Positions 32,911-36,106 of a stretch of 36,106 nt of DNA are shown one piece after another. Source of the stretch: CAJBIL01 sp044359525. GTDB taxonomy: Bacteria; Pseudomonadota; Gammaproteobacteria; Burkholderiales; Rhodocyclaceae. Location: NCBI GenBank assembly GCA_044359525.1, contig JBIKLY010000021.1, forward strand, positions 1 through 36,106, read 5' to 3'. The stretch's first letter is position 1; each line of letters begins with the position of its first letter. The position numbers were made by a program, and so were the translations under genes. Under the pieces are notes generated by a model. It was given only the letters and a program-made list of their open reading frames with translations. It made no database searches and had not been told where the DNA came from.

Positions 32911-34020
32911 TCAGGCCGCATCCGGCACCGCCTTTGGCTTGCGCGGACGACGGCTGCGTGCGGCAGGCTTTGCGACTGCCGGGCCAGACACCGGCTCCGA
33001 AGCGCTGCCTGCCACCTCAGGGACAGGTAACACTGTCAAATCGGGCATCTCCACCTTTGCCTCAACTGGCTTTCGACTTCCCCGCCCTTTGCGACGCGAC
33101 GCGGGCTTGGCAGCTGCCTGCTCAACGAGCACCAGCTCCGGCACAGCGTCAACGTGCAAAGCCGGCAGGTCGACGACCGCTTCATTGCGGGGCCCTATAC
33201 CACTTCCCCGAAAGACGTAGGCACCCGACTTCTCATCCCGGCCGCATTCGAGCAAACCGCGCACCTGCGCTTCCTCAAGCAGATTGCCAAAGGCCCGAAA
33301 ACCATAATAGGACTCGTTGAAGTCCGGCTTGCGGCGCTTGATTGCCTCCTTCAACATTGATGCCCATATTTTTCCACTATCCCCTCGCTCGGCAACCAGG
33401 GCCTCGAAAGTCGCGACAGCCAGCTCGATTGCCACGCTCTTGCGCGCTTCCAGCTCATCCTTGCGACGCTTCTCCTCTTCCGGCGGACGCTTGGGCGGGG
33501 GCGGTGCGCCACGCGTGTCACGTTTCGCCGCCGCACGCTGACTCTCGCGCACGAGATCATCGTAAAAAATGAACTCATCGCAATTGGCAATCAGCAAATC
33601 CGAGGTCGACTGCTTCACACCAACACCAATCACATGCTTGGCGTTCTCGCGCAACTTGGAGACCAGCGGGGAAAAGTCAGAGTCGCCGCTGATGATCACA
33701 AAAGTATCAACGTGCGATTTGGTATAGCAAAGATCAAGCGCATCAACCACCAGCCGGATGTCGGCCGAGTTCTTGCCTGACTGACGGACATGTGGGATTT
33801 CGATCAACTCGAAGTTGGCTTCGTGCATCGTTGCCTTGAAACCCTTATAACGATCCCAATCGCAATAGGCTTTCTTGACGACAATACTGCCCTTGAGCAG
33901 CAAGCGCTCAAGCACTGGCTTGATGTCAAACTTCTCATACTTTGCGTCGCGCACGCCGAGTGCGACGTTTTCGAAGTCGCAAAATAGCGCCATGCTGACG
34001 GTATCGGGGGATGCGGCCAT
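32911..34020 (-). CDS. NYN-domain putative RNase with LOTUS/OST-HTH-like domain
   Basis: 369 aa. N-terminal NYN (PIN-like, LabA/DUF88) nuclease domain, residues 10-160: FCDFENVALG (Asp15), NSADIRLVVDALDL (Asp87, Asp93) and ISGDSDFSPLV (Asp113, Asp115), the acidic set expected for metal-dependent RNA cleavage. A charged Arg/Lys/Glu linker (about 165-205) is followed by a winged-helix LOTUS/OST-HTH-like region (SGKIWASMLKEAIKRRKPDF ... YGFRAFGNLLEEAQVRGLLE, about 220-270), then a ~100-residue Pro/Val/Ala tail with basic patches (RRKGRGSRKP, RSRRPRKPK). LOTUS domains bind RNA, including G-quadruplexes. ATG 34020 has the SD GGAGAAG; the upstream extension lacks homology. Cellular target unknown. 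Confidence 0.88.
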   Translation of the reverse strand: MAASPDTVSMALFCDFENVALGVRDAKYEKFDIKPVLERLLLKGSIVVKKAYCDWDRYKGFKATMHEANFELIEIPHVRQSGKNSADIRLVVDALDLCYTKSHVDTFVIISGDSDFSPLVSKLRENAKHVIGVGVKQSTSDLLIANCDEFIFYDDLVRESQRAAAKRDTRGAPPPPKRPPEEEKRRKDELEARKSVAIELAVATFEALVAERGDSGKIWASMLKEAIKRRKPDFNESYYGFRAFGNLLEEAQVRGLLECGRDEKSGAYVFRGSGIGPRNEAVVDLPALHVDAVPELVLVEQAAAKPASRRKGRGSRKPVEAKVEMPDLTVLPVPEVAGSASEPVSGPAVAKPAARSRRPRKPKAVPDAA

Positions 34021-34168
34021 AATCTTCTCCAGAGCATTGAGTGTCGAGTATACCGCCATCGACACGGACCGCCTGCGATGCGGGCGCCGATATATCCGAC
34101 GCATGCCCTTTTCGACACACCGGGACGAATGACGCCACCAGCCGACGATTCAATCAACGCGGCGCGGG

Positions 34169-34174
34169 TATAAT
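34169..34174 (+). promoter_or_regulatory. -10 box of the SCO/PCu(A)C cluster
   Basis: TATAAT, about 42 bases before the SCO-family ATG; transcription would start near 34181. The -35 position is poor (CGATTC). It lies in the divergent gap 34021-34215 between the NYN gene and the SCO gene, where nothing else is seen. Confidence 0.45.
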
Positions 34175-34215
34175 GCGATCATTGATCAATCGCCTGACCC
34201 AAGACCTCGCTGCCC

Positions 34216-34797
34216 ATGAAATTTTTCTCCGCTCTCATTCTCTGCATGACCTTGATACTTTCTGGCTGCGCAGAGCCCGTCGCTTTCAAATCCACCAACA
34301 TTTCCGGCGCTGAATGGGGCAAAGACTTCAATCTGACCGACCACAACGGTCAAGCGCGGCGCCTGAGTGATTTCAAGGGCAAAGCGGTCATCCTGTTCTT
34401 CGGCTTCACCCAATGCCCGGATGTCTGCCCGACCACGCTCAGCGCCATGCGCGACACATTGGGCCTTCTCGGGCAGGATGCCGGTCGTGTGCAGGTACTT
34501 TTCGTCACCCTCGACCCGGCCCGCGACACAGCGCAGTTACTCGCCGATTACGTTCCGAAATTTCACCCAAGCTTCATCGGCCTGCGTGGTGACGACGCAA
34601 GCATCGCTGCGCTGGCCAAGGACTTCAAAGTTTTTTATGCCAAGCAGCCAGGCACAACACCTGGCAGCTACAGCATCGACCACTCTACCGGAAGTTACGG
34701 GTTTGATCCCCAAGGCCGGCTCCGGCTGCTCTTTCGCCACGGCGAGACGCCTGCCAACATCGCGGCCGATCTAAAGCTGCTGCTTGCCGGCAAATAA
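34216..34797 (+). CDS. SCO1/SenC-family copper lipoprotein
   Basis: 193 aa. A thioredoxin-fold copper chaperone for assembling the CuA site of cytochrome c oxidase. Lipoprotein signal with Cys18 in LSGC; copper ligands Cys67 and Cys71 in TQCPDVCPTT, and His156 in SIDHSTGSYGFDPQG. FVTLDPARDT is the other family block. The context supports the role: a PCu(A)C copper chaperone lies downstream and a CtaA heme A synthase faces it. The next gene begins 19 bases after the stop, suggesting one transcript. Confidence 0.94.
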   Translation: MKFFSALILCMTLILSGCAEPVAFKSTNISGAEWGKDFNLTDHNGQARRLSDFKGKAVILFFGFTQCPDVCPTTLSAMRDTLGLLGQDAGRVQVLFVTLDPARDTAQLLADYVPKFHPSFIGLRGDDASIAALAKDFKVFYAKQPGTTPGSYSIDHSTGSYGFDPQGRLRLLFRHGETPANIAADLKLLLAGK

Positions 34798-34816
34798 TTT
34801 TTTCAGGATATCGCTC

Positions 34817-35248
34817 ATGAAACACATGCTTGTACTGCTTGCCTTTCTCGCTTCTTTCGCTGCGCCGGCAACCGCAGCACCGACTCCCGAACAAATCAAT
34901 CTCGATATCGGCACGCCACCCGTCATGGTTGCCAAGCACACGCTGGCACAGCGCTTCTCAAGACTGGTGCGATTCTATGATGCAGGGATCATCGGCCTGG
35001 GCAACGACGGTATGGTCAAGATGCGCGACGGCAGCAAGCTGACGCTGACCCAGCGACAAATTGCCGAGAAGTTGATTGACCAGGAAAATCCCGAACGCAA
35101 CTCGCTGATTTTTGCCATCGCCGAAGCACACGGCGGTAAGGAGGCGCAACCGGCAACCCGGGTGGCACAGGTAAAGCGCTGGAAGGATCAGTTTCACGCC
35201 GGCTGGTGGATGGAGGACGCTCAGGGAAACTGGGCGAAGAAGCCCTGA
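34817..35248 (+). CDS. DUF1318 (YdbL-like) exported protein
   Basis: 143 aa. Signal peptide MKHMLVLLAFLASFAAPATA, cut near A-APT. The mature part, RLVRFYDAGIIGLGNDGMVKM, KLIDQENPERNSLIFAIAEA and GWWMEDAQGNWAKKP, fits the small periplasmic DUF1318/YdbL family, whose function is unknown. The start was set at ATG 34817, 11 codons inside the longest frame, so that the signal peptide is at the N-terminus; CAGGA precedes it. It lies between two copper-delivery genes, so a role in envelope metal or oxidase assembly is possible but unproven. Confidence 0.72.
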   Translation: MKHMLVLLAFLASFAAPATAAPTPEQINLDIGTPPVMVAKHTLAQRFSRLVRFYDAGIIGLGNDGMVKMRDGSKLTLTQRQIAEKLIDQENPERNSLIFAIAEAHGGKEAQPATRVAQVKRWKDQFHAGWWMEDAQGNWAKKP

Positions 35249-35352
35249 CTGGAAAAGCGTAACAGCGCGTTGCTCTGCGACATTTTGTCACACGCCGCCT
35301 CGCAACAGCCCATTTATAATCCAGCCCCATTGACATCATCAGGGAGTACAGC

Positions 35353-35823
35353 TTGAAAGCAATTCGCAGACATCTTGCAATCACCTTGCTCACCCTCGCC
35401 TCCAGTGCGGCATTGGCGGCGGATATCGAGGTTACGACCCCCTGGGTCAGAGGCACGGTCAGCGGTCAGCAGGCGACTGGCGCCTTCATGGAAGTCACCA
35501 GTAAATCCGGTGCGGTGCTCGTTGGCGCCGCCAGCCCGGTTGCCGGCATCACGGAAATCCATGAAATGAAAATGGATGGTGGCGTCATGAAGATGCGCGC
35601 CATTGCACGTCTTGATCTACCTTCCGGCAAGCCCGTCAAGCTAGCGCCCGGCGGCTATCACGTGATGTTGATGGATCTCAAGCAGCCGCTTAAAAAAGGT
35701 GAGATCGTACCGATCACCCTCAGGGTTGAAGGCAAAAACAATACGGTAGAAACCATCGATATCAAGGCTGAAGTGCGTGACCTGACGGCCACGGCGCCAG
35801 CAGCGCACAATCACAAGCACTGA
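35353..35823 (+). CDS. Periplasmic copper chaperone PCu(A)C
   Basis: 156 aa. Delivers Cu(I) to the CuA site of cytochrome oxidase together with SCO. Signal peptide (MKAIRRHLAITLLTLASSAA, cut near LAA-D). The Cu(I) motif H-x10-M-x21-H-x-M is exact: His70, Met81, His103, Met105, with extra Met72, Met74 and Met79 nearby. The C-terminal HNHKH may hold additional Cu(II). TTG start with SD AGGGAG (35341-35346); no ATG fits the signal peptide. A terminator follows. Confidence 0.92.
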   Translation: MKAIRRHLAITLLTLASSAALAADIEVTTPWVRGTVSGQQATGAFMEVTSKSGAVLVGAASPVAGITEIHEMKMDGGVMKMRAIARLDLPSGKPVKLAPGGYHVMLMDLKQPLKKGEIVPITLRVEGKNNTVETIDIKAEVRDLTATAPAAHNHKH

Positions 35824-35850
35824 TCAGCGCAAGGCTTGCTGAAGATAAGG

Positions 35851-35883
35851 GAGCAGACGGCATTGCCGTCTGCTCTTTTTTAT
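35851..35883 (+). terminator. Rho-independent terminator of the copper cluster
   Basis: Stem GAGCAGACGGC (35851-35861)/GCCGTCTGCTC (35865-35875), 3-nt loop ATT, then six Ts. It ends the SCO-DUF1318-PCu(A)C transcript; the convergent heme A synthase gene stops at 35880. Confidence 0.92.
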
Positions 35884-36106
35884 TTGCGGAGCAAAGAAAC
35901 CACCGCCGCCAGCAGGCATGCTGCGCATACCCCGTGACTGACCGCCAGCCACAGGCTGAAACCGCTGAGTACCGTCAGCGCCCCAAGTCCCAGCTCGACA
36001 ATCAGCAAAAGCAACACGGCACGCCCTGCATTGCGCGTCACATCAAGTGATAACGCCTGCACCCCGGCAATACCAAGCAGCAACAACGTGCTGACAGCGC
36101 TGTAGC
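35880..36106 (-). CDS. ctaA: Heme A synthase (CtaA/Cox15), C-terminal part
   Basis: Partial: the frame is open to the window edge, so the N-terminal part lies beyond 36106. The visible ~75 residues hold two or three TM segments, with LLLLIVELGLGALTVLSGFS and LWLAVSHGVCAACLLAAVV. The spacing and the conserved His in the last TM (a heme ligand in this family) match the C-terminal end of CtaA/Cox15, which oxidises heme O to heme A. The nearby SCO and PCu(A)C genes support an oxidase-biogenesis locus. Short length limits certainty. Confidence 0.68.
   Translation of the reverse strand, partial: YSAVSTLLLLGIAGVQALSLDVTRNAGRAVLLLLIVELGLGALTVLSGFSLWLAVSHGVCAACLLAAVVSLLRK

Overview
The window looks like a chromosomal segment of a GC-rich betaproteobacterium, most likely of the Rhodocyclales/Azonexaceae type. 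This is inferred from gene content and order, not from a 16S gene. The supporting signs are a divergent purM | hda–HAD–pcnB–folK cluster, a deoxynucleoside kinase joined to panB-panC-panD, a DUF3108 gene between purN and an RsmB-like methyltransferase, a MutL with a Neisseria-like endonuclease motif, and a SCO/PCu(A)C/CtaA cytochrome-oxidase assembly neighbourhood.

Layout. 1-326: no convincing protein gene; half of a CTCTGCG-type repeat, then a compact structured element ending in a rho-independent terminator (candidate small RNA). 327-5884 (minus): tightly packed or overlapping housekeeping genes: DedA membrane protein, a lipoprotein, purN, a DUF3108 protein, an RsmB/NOP-family RNA methyltransferase and an MscS-type channel. 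5885-9613 (plus): mutL and miaA, normally neighbours, here separated by a palindromic repeat and two decayed toxin-antitoxin (TA) loci.

9674-18812 is an accessory, defence-type island. It holds an intact Phd/ParE pair, two tandem TacA-like (DUF1778) antitoxins without an acetyltransferase toxin, an McrB-like AAA+ NTPase with a DUF2357/PD-(D/E)XK nuclease partner, a broken DUF4143 ATPase, a fasciclin-domain exported protein with paired dyad operators, a small membrane-protein candidate, a MITE-like element, an exported histidine phosphatase and an intact Phd/PIN pair with a clear promoter and operator.

18908-23148 (minus): an RND efflux pump (adaptor plus permease) behind a 36-bp perfect palindrome that looks like a TetR-type operator; neither the regulator nor an outer-membrane channel is in the window. 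23149-23784: this operator plus a small basic ORF. 23785-32842: purM (minus), then on plus hda, HAD phosphatase, pcnB, folK, a DUF486 membrane protein, a soluble CZB-type chemoreceptor, deoxynucleoside kinase, panB, panC and panD, closed by a perfect 40-bp palindromic terminator. CTCTGCG hairpin repeats sit between HAD and pcnB and between panB and panC. 32911-34020 (minus): an NYN nuclease with a LOTUS-like domain. 34216-36106: SCO-family copper lipoprotein, DUF1318 protein, PCu(A)C chaperone and, convergent, the 3' end of a CtaA/Cox15 heme A synthase.

How the genes fit together: the flanks are core metabolism (purine, folate and pantothenate synthesis, RNA 3'-adenylation, DnaA regulation, mismatch repair, tRNA modification, oxidase assembly). 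The middle carries anti-phage and TA functions in various states of decay.
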